A stretch of DNA of 64,000 bases from Bradyrhizobium sp. LTSP849 (GTDB taxonomy: Bacteria; Pseudomonadota; Alphaproteobacteria; Rhizobiales; Xanthobacteraceae), in NCBI RefSeq assembly GCF_000938255.1, contig NZ_JYMR01000045.1:372001-436000 (forward strand). The letters run 5' to 3'. The first letter of the stretch is position 1, and every line of letters starts with the position of its first letter. The notes beneath the pieces are model-generated. The model was not told the DNA's origin. It worked only from the letters and a program-made list of their open reading frames with translations, and searched no databases. Shown piece after piece: positions 16,538-24,575 of this stretch. A program made the position numbers and the translations under genes.

Positions 16538-17539
16538 TCAGAGCATGCTCGGCAGCACGCGATCCGGCGGCTTGTGCGCGTCGAGGAAGGTGCGGATGTT
16601 GATGATCACCTTCTCGCCCATCTCGACGCGGCCTTCGATCGTGGCCGAGCCCATATGCGGCAGCAGTGTCACCTTGCCGGCCTTGGCGAGCCGCACCAGC
16701 TTCGGATTGACCGCGGGCTCGTGCTCGTAGACGTCGAGGCCGGCGCCGCCGATCTCGCCGCCTTCGATCAGCTTGATCAGCGTGTCCTCGTCGGTCACCC
16801 CGCCGCGCGCGGTGTTGACGATGTAGGCATCTTTCCGAATCAGCTTAAGCCGTCGCGCCGAGAGCAGATGATAGGTGGCCGGCGTGTGCGGACAGTTCAC
16901 CGAGATGATGTCCATCCGCGCCAGCATCTGGTCGAGGCTTTCCCAATAGGTCGCCCCTAACTCTTCGGCGATCTTCGGTGCGACGGGACGGCGGTTGTGA
17001 TAGTGGATCTGCAAGCCGAAGGCGCGGGCGCGGCGCGCGACTGCCTGGCCGATGCGGCCCATGCCGATGATGCCGAGGCGTTTTCCGCCGATGCGGTGGC
17101 CGAGCATCCAGGTCGGTGACCAGCCGGCCCAGGGTTTCCCCTCCGTCAGCACCGAGGCGCCTTCGATCATCCGGCGCGGCACGGCCAGGATCAGCGCCAT
17201 GGTCATGTCGGCGGTGTCTTCGGTCAAAACTTTTGGCGTGTTGGTGACGGTGATGCCGCGGGCATGCGCGGCCTCGACATCGATATTGTCGACGCCGTTG
17301 CCGAAATTGGCGATCAGGCGGAGCTTGCAGTCAGGCTGGTTGACGATGTCGGCACTGATGTGGTCGGTGACGGTCGGAACCAGGATGTCGGCAGTCCGCG
17401 CAGCTTCCGCGATCTGCTCGGCCGACATCGGCGTGTCGTCGAGATTGATGCGCGCGTCGAACAGCTCGCGCATCCGCGTCTCGATCGAATCCGGCAGCTT
17501 GCGCGTCACGACGACCAGGGGCTTTTTCTTCACCGACAT
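16538..17539 (-). CDS. D-isomer-specific 2-hydroxyacid dehydrogenase, glyoxylate/hydroxypyruvate reductase type
   Basis: 333 residues. NAD(P)H-dependent reduction of a 2-oxoacid, probably glyoxylate or hydroxypyruvate. The Rossmann loop is GMGRIGQAVARRA, the substrate-binding LIANFGNGVDNIDV comes before it, and the catalytic Arg (NTARGGVTDEDTL), Glu (DVYEHEP) and His (LLPHMGSAT) are all present. It resembles GyaR/GhrB-type enzymes. It is convergent with the LysR gene (3-nt gap) and divergent from the SH3 protein gene. Exact substrate is an inference from family resemblance. Confidence 0.9.
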   Translation of the reverse strand: MSVKKKPLVVVTRKLPDSIETRMRELFDARINLDDTPMSAEQIAEAARTADILVPTVTDHISADIVNQPDCKLRLIANFGNGVDNIDVEAAHARGITVTNTPKVLTEDTADMTMALILAVPRRMIEGASVLTEGKPWAGWSPTWMLGHRIGGKRLGIIGMGRIGQAVARRARAFGLQIHYHNRRPVAPKIAEELGATYWESLDQMLARMDIISVNCPHTPATYHLLSARRLKLIRKDAYIVNTARGGVTDEDTLIKLIEGGEIGGAGLDVYEHEPAVNPKLVRLAKAGKVTLLPHMGSATIEGRVEMGEKVIINIRTFLDAHKPPDRVLPSML

Positions 17540-17876
17540 GTCCTGCTCTCATGAGGCATTGCAAGCCGCCTCTGTCACCAAAGGCCGGTCGTTGAGGCCT
17601 CATTAACCCGGTTGTTCGACACTGCCTTTGCCGTGTCCGTCCCCGGCGTTTCCTTCAAGCGCTCCCGACATTTCCGGCCGGAAAATCGGGGCAAATTCGT
17701 TGTTCAAGCGTCCGTCCTCTCTAGCAGAAGGCCGGGCCAAGACAAGAACCACGGGTCTGGCTTGCGGATCTGGTTTCGGGAACACCCGCGTGGGGCGGGA
17801 CTTGGGCGGCGCGGCAGGGGTTTGGACTTTGGGGTGAGGGCTCGGCTTGGCTGGGTCTTCGACAGGAGACGGGTTG
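17540..17876. other. Divergent intergenic region, no gene seen
   Basis: 337 nt between the dehydrogenase and the SH3 protein gene. A short inverted repeat occurs at 17544-17592 (TGAGGC near the start, GAGGCCTCA near 17594). No tRNA or strong hairpin was seen. A Pro-rich minus-strand frame here (ending at 17603) overlaps the SH3 gene and has no recognisable features. Confidence 0.35.
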
Positions 17877-18407
17877 ATGGCGTTGGGGCGTTTTTGTTCG
17901 GTGATGGCGCTTGTTTGCGGCTGGTTGAGCGCCTCGGTCAGCCCCTCGCATTCGGCGAAAGACGCCACCCCGCAGACAGCCAGCGGCCTGCCGGTGCCGC
18001 GCTATGTCAGCCTCAAATCGGATCACGTGAACGTCCGCGCCGGCCCGACCAAGGACAATGATGTGGCCTGGGTCTATACCCGCTCCGGCCTGCCGGTCGA
18101 AATCACCGCCGAGTTCGAGAACTGGCGCCGGGTCCGCGATTCCGAGGGCGCCGAAGGCTGGGTCTATCACTCGCTGCTGTCGGGCCGCCGCACTGCGGTC
18201 GTCACCATGAAGCACAAGGACGAGCTCGCGCCGATCTACGACCGCGCCGATCCCGACAGCGCGGTGGCCGCAAAGCTCCAGGCCGGTGTCGTCACGCAGG
18301 TGAAAAAATGCACCACAAGCTGGTGCCACGTCACCGGCAACGGTTTTGACGGCTGGATCCAGCAGGAGCGCCTCTGGGGCGTCTACGCCGACGAGCAGGT
18401 GAACTGA
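17877..18407 (+). CDS. Secreted bacterial SH3-domain protein
   Basis: 176 residues from the ATG at 17877, which follows an AGGAG and gives a signal peptide (MALGRFCSVMALVCGWLSASV). Two tandem SH3b modules follow: residues about 40-100 (YVSLKSDHVNVRAGPTKDN, then WRRVRDSEGAEGWVYHSLLS) and about 105-170 (ending CTTSWCHVTGNGFDGWIQQ). Such proteins are exported and are usually thought to bind cell wall or to help envelope enzymes. Two Cys, in CTTSWC, could form a disulfide. No catalytic domain is present. Confidence 0.85.
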   Translation: MALGRFCSVMALVCGWLSASVSPSHSAKDATPQTASGLPVPRYVSLKSDHVNVRAGPTKDNDVAWVYTRSGLPVEITAEFENWRRVRDSEGAEGWVYHSLLSGRRTAVVTMKHKDELAPIYDRADPDSAVAAKLQAGVVTQVKKCTTSWCHVTGNGFDGWIQQERLWGVYADEQVN

Positions 18408-18410
18408 CGT

Positions 18411-18561
18411 CTCGTGTCGTCCCGGCGAAGGCCGGGACCCATAACCACATACAGAACTTTTGCGAAGACTGGTTGTTAGCCGGTCGCTCCACGGTACGGA
18501 TACCTGCGTCTATCGATAAATCACGCGGTATGGGTCCCGGCCTTCGCCGGGACGACACGAG
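18411..18561. repeat. 150-bp element with 33-bp perfect terminal inverted repeats, copy 1
   Basis: Arms at 18411-18443 and 18529-18561 begin CTCGTGTCGTCCCGGCGAAG and its complement, each containing the small palindrome CCCGGCGAAGGCCGGG. The core includes CGAAGACT. A second copy with the same arm and core words lies at 62097-62223. It separates the SH3 gene from irr, which converge here, and may act as a shared 3' end. No coding capacity was seen. Confidence 0.85.
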
Positions 18562-18570
18562 GTGTGGATC

Positions 18571-19062
18571 TCAGCGCTTCTTGCGCAGGCGCACGACCAT
18601 GTCGATGCGCGCGATCTCGTAGCCTTCCGGCACCTCCGGCATCTTGGACAGCGCCAGATGCGGATCCTCGATGTCGACCAGCTCATGGCTGTTCTCGAGG
18701 TAATAGTGGTGGTGCGTGGTGACGTTGGTGTCGAAATAGGTCTTGGTGCCGTCGACGCTGACCTGACGCAGCAGGCCGGCATCGGTGAGCTGGTTCAGCG
18801 TGTTGTAGACGGTCGCGAGCGAGACCGGGACCTTGGCCAAGGTCGCTTCCTCGTAGAGCATTTCAGCCGTGAGGTGGCGGGCACCCTTGCCGAACAGCAG
18901 CCAGCCGAGAGCCATGCGCTGGCGCGTCGGGCGGAGGCCGGCGGACTGGAGCATTTCATTGACGTCGTGCCAGGGGCAGCCGGTCAGGGCCGGCTGGCGG
19001 CCGGACAGAAGGGCCGCCGCATGGGCGTCTTCGTCGTGATGGGTCGCGTTGTTTTCGTTCAT
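18571..19062 (-). CDS. irr: Iron response regulator Irr (Fur superfamily, heme-dependent)
   Basis: A 163-residue global iron regulator of Rhizobiales: it accumulates when iron is short, binds ICE motifs and is degraded on heme binding. The start at 19062 (MNENNA) is chosen because it places the heme regulatory motif GCPWHD with Cys29 as in B. japonicum Irr and gives the same length. The Fur-type winged helix is seen in RPTRQRMALGWLLFG and VSLATVYNTLNQL. The second heme/metal site is the His cluster THHHYYLEN. It is divergent from fabA. Candidate Fur-box hexamers and an ICE-like site lie upstream. Confidence 0.97.
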   Translation of the reverse strand: MNENNATHHDEDAHAAALLSGRQPALTGCPWHDVNEMLQSAGLRPTRQRMALGWLLFGKGARHLTAEMLYEEATLAKVPVSLATVYNTLNQLTDAGLLRQVSVDGTKTYFDTNVTTHHHYYLENSHELVDIEDPHLALSKMPEVPEGYEIARIDMVVRLRKKR

Positions 19063-19115
19063 TTCCAAATTCGGGCACGCGTGAACACTATCTGTCTGCA
19101 ATATATGGAGAGATA

Positions 19116-19127
19116 GATGCAGATGCA
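19116..19127 (-). promoter_or_regulatory. Tandem TGCATC hexamers, candidate Fur site of the irr promoter
   Basis: Read on the minus strand, two adjacent TGCATC hexamers lie 54 nt upstream of the irr start. From memory, the B. japonicum irr promoter is a target of Fur through imperfect direct-repeat hexamers of this kind rather than a classical Fur box. The match is visible, but occupancy is inferred. A fur gene is in the same window at 48942-49397. Confidence 0.5.
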
Positions 19128-19138
19128 AGTTTCTCGCA

Positions 19139-19155
19139 ACTAGAGTGGTTCTAAT
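19139..19155. promoter_or_regulatory. ICE-like (Irr box) motif between irr and fabA
   Basis: ACTAGAGTGGTTCTAAT matches 10 of the 14 fixed positions of the ICE consensus as I remember it (TTTAGAA, three free bases, TTCTAAA). The right half TTCTAA is exact and the left half is TAGA. It is 77 nt upstream of irr and 259 nt upstream of fabA. This would suit Irr control of itself or of the fab genes. The rest of the 351-nt intergenic region shows no gene. Confidence 0.4.
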
Positions 19156-19413
19156 CAGGAGAGGAACCGGGCCGGGACCCCGTCACTTTACCTTCATGAC
19201 ACCGCTTTGCCACCCGAAATGGCCTGTGTTAGAGAGCGCGCGGTTCCGCTAAACCGATTTTGGCGCTGCCAAGCATTGAGGCTTGGTCCGCGGTCCATCC
19301 GGGCTCTCGGCATTTGCGTCTGATCGATGGCAATTGGCGCTGCTTTCCGAACAGAACGGGGCCCATTTTTGCCAGAAACGCCGCTCAATCGGGGTTAGAA
19401 CAGAGGCTTCCGC

Positions 19414-19935
19414 ATGCTGAACAGGCGCAACGGCTACGAATACGAAGATCTGCTGGCATGTGCCCGCGGTGAGATGTTCGGCCCGGGCAATGCACAATTG
19501 CCCCTGCCGCCGATGCTCATGTTCGACCGCATCACCGAAATTTCCGAGACCGGCGGCGAGTACGGCAAGGGGATCGTTCGCTCCGAGCTCGACGTGAAGC
19601 CCGATCTCTGGTTTTTCGGCTGCCACTTCAAGAACGATCCGGTGATGCCCGGCTGCCTTGGTCTCGACGCGCTGTGGCAAATGGTCGGCTTCTATCTGGG
19701 CTGGAGCGGTGGCGAAGGTCGCGGCCGCGCGCTTGGCCTGAACGAGCTGAAGTTTAGCGGCCAGGTGCTGCCGGAGGCCCGCAAGGTTGTGTACAACATC
19801 GATATCAAGCGCGTGATGCGTTCAAAGCTCGTGCTCGGTATCGCCGACGGATGGCTTTCGGTCGATGACCAGATTATCTATCGCGCAAAGGATCTGAAGG
19901 TCGGCCTGTTCAAGCAGGGCACGAGCCTGAGCTAA
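19414..19935 (+). CDS. fabA: 3-hydroxydecanoyl-ACP dehydratase/isomerase FabA
   Basis: 173 residues. Dehydrates 3-hydroxydecanoyl-ACP and isomerises trans-2 to cis-3-decenoyl-ACP, the branch point for unsaturated fatty acids. The catalytic His and Asp are in CHFKNDPVMPGCLGLDALWQ. PPMLMFDRI and LGLNELKFSGQVLPE are typical hot-dog-fold stretches. Length matches the family. It leads fabA-fabB-fabI on the plus strand, 40 nt before fabB, and is divergent from irr. Confidence 0.97.
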   Translation: MLNRRNGYEYEDLLACARGEMFGPGNAQLPLPPMLMFDRITEISETGGEYGKGIVRSELDVKPDLWFFGCHFKNDPVMPGCLGLDALWQMVGFYLGWSGGEGRGRALGLNELKFSGQVLPEARKVVYNIDIKRVMRSKLVLGIADGWLSVDDQIIYRAKDLKVGLFKQGTSLS

Positions 19936-19975
19936 CGCACATCACCAAGAAGACAACGATTGAGGCGAGGCTGTC

Positions 19976-21199
19976 ATGAGGCGGGTTGTGGTCACCGGGA
20001 TGGGGATTGTCTCGTCCATCGGAAACAACACCCAGGAAGTGCTTGCGAGCCTTCACGAGGCAAAGTCGGGCATTTCACGGGCTGAAAAATATGCCGAGCT
20101 CGGCTTCCGTTCGCAGGTGCAAGGTGCGCCGACGATTGATCCCGCGACGGTTGTCGACCGGCGTGCGATGCGCTTCCTCGGCCAGGGCGCGGGGTGGAAT
20201 CACATCGCGATGGAGCAGGCGATCCAGGATTCCGGACTGGCGCCTGACGACGTCTCCAACATTCGTACCGGCATCATCATGGGCTCGGGCGGCCCGTCCG
20301 CCCGCACCATCGTCGAAGCCGCCGACATCACCCGCACCAAGGGACCGAAGCGCGTCGGACCGTTTGCAGTGCCGAAGGCGATGTCGTCCACGGCCTCCGC
20401 AACGCTTGCGACCTGGTTCAAGATCAAGGGCGTGAACTATTCGATCTCCTCGGCCTGCGCGACGTCGAACCACTGCGTCGGCAATGCCTATGAGACCATC
20501 CAGATCGGCAAGCAGGACGTCATCTTCGCTGGCGGTTGCGAGGAGCTCGACTGGTCGCTGTCGGTGCTGTTCGACGCCATGGGCGCGATGTCCTCGAAGT
20601 ACAACGACACGCCCGCGACCGCCTCGCGTCCCTACGACGTCAATCGCGACGGCTTCGTCATTGCCGGCGGCGCCGGCGTGCTGGTGCTGGAAGAGCTCGA
20701 GCATGCCAAGGCGCGCGGCGCGCGCATCTATGGCGAGATCGTCGGCTACGGCGCGACGTCGGACGGCTACGACATGGTCGCTCCGTCCGGCGAGGGCGCC
20801 GAGCGCTGCATGCGCATGGCAATGTCGACGGTGAAGACCAAGGTCGATTACATCAATCCGCACGCCACCTCGACGCCGGCCGGCGATCCGCCGGAAATCG
20901 AGGCACTCCGAAAAGTGTTCGGCGTCGGCGAAAAGTGCCCGCCGATCTCGGCGACCAAGGCGTTGACCGGCCATTCGCTGGGCGCGACCGGCGTGCAGGA
21001 AGCGATCTATTCGCTGCTGATGATGAACAACGGCTTCATCTGCGAGAGCGCGCACATTCAGGAGCTCGATCCCGTGTTCGCCGACATGCCGATCGTGCGC
21101 AAGCGCATCGACAACGTCAAGATCGGCACCGTGCTGTCGAACTCGTTCGGCTTCGGTGGCACCAACGCCACGCTGGTGTTCAGCCGGCTGGATGTGTGA
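19976..21199 (+). CDS. fabB: 3-oxoacyl-ACP synthase I FabB
   Basis: 407 residues. The condensing enzyme that elongates the cis-3-decenoyl product of FabA, so it is required for unsaturated fatty acids. The Cys-His-His triad is present: SSACATSNHC, NPHATSTPAGD and GHSLGATGVQE. The C-terminal SNSFGFGGTNATLVF is typical. It follows fabA by 40 nt with a purine-rich GAGGCGAGG before the ATG. A repeat separates it from fabI. Confidence 0.97.
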   Translation: MRRVVVTGMGIVSSIGNNTQEVLASLHEAKSGISRAEKYAELGFRSQVQGAPTIDPATVVDRRAMRFLGQGAGWNHIAMEQAIQDSGLAPDDVSNIRTGIIMGSGGPSARTIVEAADITRTKGPKRVGPFAVPKAMSSTASATLATWFKIKGVNYSISSACATSNHCVGNAYETIQIGKQDVIFAGGCEELDWSLSVLFDAMGAMSSKYNDTPATASRPYDVNRDGFVIAGGAGVLVLEELEHAKARGARIYGEIVGYGATSDGYDMVAPSGEGAERCMRMAMSTVKTKVDYINPHATSTPAGDPPEIEALRKVFGVGEKCPPISATKALTGHSLGATGVQEAIYSLLMMNNGFICESAHIQELDPVFADMPIVRKRIDNVKIGTVLSNSFGFGGTNATLVFSRLDV

Positions 21200-21211
21200 G
21201 CCCAAGACGCT

Positions 21212-21312
21212 GTCATGCCCCGCGAAGGCGGGGCATCCAGTACGCCGCGGCTTCCCGGCCTACAAAAACTGTCTCTGGAATACTGGATCGCCCGCCTGCG
21301 CGGGCGATGACG
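21212..21312. repeat. Inverted-repeat element between fabB and fabI, copy 1 of a second family
   Basis: Arms start GTCATGCCCCGCGAAGGCGG and end GCGCGGGCGATGAC, with the words ATCCAGTACGCCGCGG on the left and TACTGGATCGCCC on the right. A related element with CGCGGCGTACTGGATTCC lies at 55911-56004. It is inserted inside an apparent operon, 13 nt after the fabB stop and ending 25 nt before the fabI start. Confidence 0.75.
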
Positions 21313-21337
21313 TCGGAATGATAGGAGTCACGAGGCA

Positions 21338-22138
21338 ATGGAAGGATTGATGCTCGGCAAGCGCGGTCTGATCATGGGCATCGCCAATGATCATTCGATC
21401 GCCTGGGGCATGGCGAAGACGCTGCATGCTCATGGCGCCGAGCTTGCCTTCACCTTCCAGGGCGAGGCGCTGGGCAAGCGTGTCAAGCCGCTCGCGGAGT
21501 CTCTCGGCGTCGAGTTGGTGCTGCCCTGCGACGTCGAGGACATCGCCAGCGTCGATGCCACGTTCGACGTCTTGCGTGAGAAATGGGGCCAGCTCGATTT
21601 CGTGATCCACGCGATCGGCTTTGCCGACAAGAGCGAGCTGAAGGGCCGCTACGCCGACACCAGCCGCGAGAATTTTTCGCGCACCATGGTGATCTCCTGC
21701 TTCTCGTTCACGGAAGTCGCAAAACGCGCTGCCGAACTGATGACGGAGGGCGGCAGCATGATCACGCTGACCTTCGGCGCCTCGGAGCGCGCGATGCCCA
21801 ATTACAACGTGATGGGCGTCGCCAAGGCGGCGCTGGAAGCGTCCGTGCGCTATCTCGCCTCTGATTTCGGACCGCGCGGCATCCGTGTCAACGCGATCTC
21901 CGCAGGCCCCATTCGCACGCTCGCGGGCTCCGGCATCGGCGAGGCGCGCGCGATGTTTGCGTTCATGCAAAAGCATTCGCCACTCCGCCGCGGCGTCACG
22001 CTCGACGAGCTCGGCGGCTCGGCGCTGTATCTCCTGTCGGACTTGTCCGGCGGCGTGACCGGCGAGATCCATTATGTCGATTCCGGCTACAACACGGTTT
22101 TGATGCCGAGGCCGGACGATTTGAAGACCCCGGACTAG
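21338..22138 (+). CDS. fabI: Enoyl-ACP reductase FabI (NADH)
   Basis: A 266-residue short-chain dehydrogenase catalysing the last reduction of each fatty acid elongation cycle. The cofactor motif is LIMGIANDHSIAWGMAK, and the catalytic pair is Tyr and Lys in YNVMGVAK (Tyr-x6-Lys, the FabI spacing). GPIRTLAGSGI is the conserved substrate-loop region. The start at 21338 has AGGAG upstream and is followed in frame by a second Met (MLGKRG), which is also possible. It completes fabA-fabB-fabI, although a palindromic element separates it from fabB. Confidence 0.95.
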   Translation: MEGLMLGKRGLIMGIANDHSIAWGMAKTLHAHGAELAFTFQGEALGKRVKPLAESLGVELVLPCDVEDIASVDATFDVLREKWGQLDFVIHAIGFADKSELKGRYADTSRENFSRTMVISCFSFTEVAKRAAELMTEGGSMITLTFGASERAMPNYNVMGVAKAALEASVRYLASDFGPRGIRVNAISAGPIRTLAGSGIGEARAMFAFMQKHSPLRRGVTLDELGGSALYLLSDLSGGVTGEIHYVDSGYNTVLMPRPDDLKTPD

Positions 22139-22145
22139 AACTCCG

Positions 22146-22181
22146 CAGGGTGGGCAAAGGAGCGTAAGCGACGTGCCCGCG
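22146..22181. repeat. Short palindromic repeat fragment after fabI
   Basis: The stretch around GGGTGGGCAAAGGAGCG followed by CGACGTGCCCGC is an imperfect palindrome (GGGTGGGCA with GTGCCC) just after the fabI stop. It resembles the short GTGGGCAAAG palindromes dispersed in Bradyrhizobium genomes and may form the 3' end of the fab transcript. Confidence 0.4.
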
Positions 22182-22227
22182 ATCTCTCATATTGCGCCGA
22201 GAACTTCTGCCGCGAGCGACGCATTGA

Positions 22228-23106
22228 TCAGCGCGCGTCGCTGTTGCGCGCCGCTCGTTGAGCCCCGAGCATGAACGGAAGTGTCTTGTCGAGGCTTTCC
22301 GTCAGCATGACGCGGACGCCATCGCGCAGGGCGGGATCGCTGGCGGCGTCCTCGGGGCGCGTTGGAAACGATTCTGCGGGCAACTCGCGATAAGGACCGC
22401 CGATTAGCGTGCCCAAAAGCCTCTGCACCGCCAGGGAATGATGCACGTTGATCAGCGCAGAACTCTGTCTGACAACAGAGAAGTCGCGCCCGTCAAAGAT
22501 GCGGATAAACGCCAGAGCGTAGAGAAAGATGCGACGCCCGAGCACCACGTCCTGATTGAGGATGCCGAAGCCGCGGACCGTATAATTCGATGAGCCGATA
22601 GGACTGATTGAATTGAGGATCTGGATGTAATGCCGGCAATTCGTTCCTTTCGCGACCTGGCGCATGTATTCGGCCAGCTCCGCGTTGTGATCGCGGAACA
22701 ACCTGTCCTTCAACGTGTCCTTGGACTCATCGCGGGGAGGAAATTTCGCCGGGTTGTAGGGGATTCTCAGGACGGATACCCCGGCAGGGATCGTGGCGCG
22801 AATCCGCGCGAAGATCAGATCGTTGAGTCCCCAGCCTGGGATCGGGATGACGGTCTTCTTGTTCTGGAATACGGTGAGGCCGGTCGTCAGCACGGTGAAC
22901 TCATCGCCGGTGGTGACGACGACACCGAAGTCGCACGGGCCGCCGACCACGGACGCAGGCTTGGCCGTCCGCGTGCTCGTCTTGCTGTTGGCTTGCTTGA
23001 CGGCTGGTCCTGCCGTCTCCGCCCCTGGTGGTCCCGATTTGGTCTGCGCCCAAGCAGATGTCGAAAGGCACCACAAGACAGCTGCAACGACGACCGGCCG
23101 GGCCAT
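22228..23106 (-). CDS. Secreted protein of unknown function, paralogue of the neighbour at 23179-24015
   Basis: 292 residues from the ATG at 23106, which gives a signal peptide (MARPVVVAAVLWCLSTSAWA). A Pro/Ala/Thr/Lys-rich linker follows, then a folded region starting GPCDFGVVVTTGDEFTV. Words shared with the neighbour are GPC, GLTxF, WGxxDLxxARxRA, LFR, a TNC motif and FDGRxF. The two Cys (GPC and TNC) are conserved in both and could form a disulfide. I do not recognise a family or function. The pair may have arisen by tandem duplication; their coding regions are 72 nt apart. Confidence 0.75.
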   Translation of the reverse strand: MARPVVVAAVLWCLSTSAWAQTKSGPPGAETAGPAVKQANSKTSTRTAKPASVVGGPCDFGVVVTTGDEFTVLTTGLTVFQNKKTVIPIPGWGLNDLIFARIRATIPAGVSVLRIPYNPAKFPPRDESKDTLKDRLFRDHNAELAEYMRQVAKGTNCRHYIQILNSISPIGSSNYTVRGFGILNQDVVLGRRIFLYALAFIRIFDGRDFSVVRQSSALINVHHSLAVQRLLGTLIGGPYRELPAESFPTRPEDAASDPALRDGVRVMLTESLDKTLPFMLGAQRAARNSDAR

Positions 23107-23178
23107 AACCCCAAATGCAGCCCAGCCGCAGGAAGCGGACGAGCGATATGCTTTGTCGCGTCCCGTCGGCAAAGGCGC

Positions 23179-24015
23179 TCACTCGCCTTTGATGTACGCG
23201 GGTAGATACTTGTCCAATTGGGCCGTGAGCAGGCTGCGTGTGCTGTCACGCAGCAATGCACTGTTGGTCACCTGTTCAGGAGTCTTGGGAAATTCGAGAT
23301 TGTTGAGAATCTGCATATTGTCATTCTTGTTGGAAAAGCTCGAAGCAAGCACATCTCCGAAGCTCCGGGTCGGCGCTCGGTGGATGTCGAAAGTTCGTCC
23401 GTCAAAAACGTTGATACGGAAATAGGCAACCACGACGCCGCGCCCGGAAGGGCTCGCCCAATTCTTGTAGACCCCAAGGCCCTCGATTGACTGATTGGTG
23501 CCATCAACCGAAACGCGGGATTTCGTGGCTACGATGTAGCGTTCGCAATTTGCAGTCCCGGCGATCTGCCGCACCAAGGCCGTCAGGTCGTCGCGGTCAT
23601 TGCGGAATAGTTTCGCTTCCGGATGATAGTATGGCTTGAAGGCGCCGCTTGCGTAAGCGATCTTTCGGACAGTCGTGCCGGGAGCCGCGGCGCGAACCCT
23701 CGCGACGAACAGATCATCGATACCCCACGTCTCGATCGGCGCCTCCATGTACTCGTTGCCGAACATCGTGAGGCCGACATGTTGCACCGAGAACTGGTCG
23801 CCGATCGCGGAAATGACGCCGATCTGACAGGGGCCATTCTCCGCCGCGACCGGCTGTTGTGCAGCCGGTTTGGCCTTCGGCGTCGCCCGCTTGACCGCTG
23901 ACTTGGCCGGTGCCGCCGTCTGAGCGGAAGGCGCGGCGGGTGCTGGAGGAGTTTGCGCGATTGCCGAGGTGAAAATGGACAGGAGCGCGATCAGCGAGGC
24001 GGCAATGCGTAGCAT
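23179..24015 (-). CDS. Secreted protein of unknown function, paralogue of the neighbour at 22228-23106
   Basis: 278 residues. Signal peptide MLRIAASLIALLSIFTSAIA, then an Ala/Pro/Lys-rich linker to about residue 58, then a globular part beginning GPCQIGVISAIGDQFSV. It shares with the downstream paralogue the words GLTMF, WGIDDLFVARVRA, LFRN, ANCERYI and VFDGRTFDI. This is a periplasmic or secreted pair without membrane helices after the signal. No enzyme motif was seen. It is first in the probable two-gene unit. Confidence 0.75.
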   Translation of the reverse strand: MLRIAASLIALLSIFTSAIAQTPPAPAAPSAQTAAPAKSAVKRATPKAKPAAQQPVAAENGPCQIGVISAIGDQFSVQHVGLTMFGNEYMEAPIETWGIDDLFVARVRAAAPGTTVRKIAYASGAFKPYYHPEAKLFRNDRDDLTALVRQIAGTANCERYIVATKSRVSVDGTNQSIEGLGVYKNWASPSGRGVVVAYFRINVFDGRTFDIHRAPTRSFGDVLASSFSNKNDNMQILNNLEFPKTPEQVTNSALLRDSTRSLLTAQLDKYLPAYIKGE

Positions 24016-24106
24016 GGATTCCGGGAGATCAGAGGCAGGAGGTTATCGGCCCCGCCACACTAAGTGGGGATCGTGACAACCGCAAGCTGCATCCGGAGAT
24101 CGCCGT

Positions 24107-24568
24107 CTATCCGCCCGGCTGCCGCTTCCAGCGGTAATATTTCATCACGAACCCGTTCGACGGCTCGACCTCTTCCTTCTCGAACACAAAACCCTCGCGC
24201 TCGTACCAGCGCCAGGCCTTTTCGTTCTCGCGAATGCAGCGCAGGTACATCTCATCCGGCATTTGCGTGCGCGTGAAGGCGAGTAATTGCCGGCCGAGCG
24301 ATTGTCCCTGATATGCGGGCCCGACAAACAGCATGTCGAGATAGAGTTTTGGCAGATGCAGCGCCAGCATCGCGGCGATCGTGCCGTTGTCGTCTGCGAC
24401 GAACAGGCTCCAGCCACCCTCGATCTCGCGCTGGACGCGCGCGCGCAAATTCGCCAGCAGGAAGTTGCTCGCCTCGGCAAGCCCGGTCGAGACCCAGCTC
24501 TCCATCCAGACGCGGGCGATCTCGTCATATTCCTCAGTGCGAGCAGGGCGGATGACCGGATGCGACAT
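24107..24568 (-). CDS. GNAT-family N-acetyltransferase
   Basis: 153 residues. The acetyl-CoA binding motif A appears as LDMLFVGPAYQGQSLGRQLL, with QSLG in place of the usual QxxGxG/A pattern. The C-terminal region WRWYEREGF is the common end of the fold (residues about 120-130). The N-terminus IRPARTEEYDEIARVWMESW is also typical. The substrate is unknown. It follows oxyR by 7 nt on the same strand, so it may be co-transcribed with it. Confidence 0.88.
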   Translation of the reverse strand: MSHPVIRPARTEEYDEIARVWMESWVSTGLAEASNFLLANLRARVQREIEGGWSLFVADDNGTIAAMLALHLPKLYLDMLFVGPAYQGQSLGRQLLAFTRTQMPDEMYLRCIRENEKAWRWYEREGFVFEKEEVEPSNGFVMKYYRWKRQPGG

Positions 24569-24575
24569 CCGAGCC

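Noticed and set aside
17603..17968. Pro-rich minus-strand frame (121 codons) overlapping the SH3 gene
   Set aside because: Overlaps a clear signal-peptide protein and shows no family signs.
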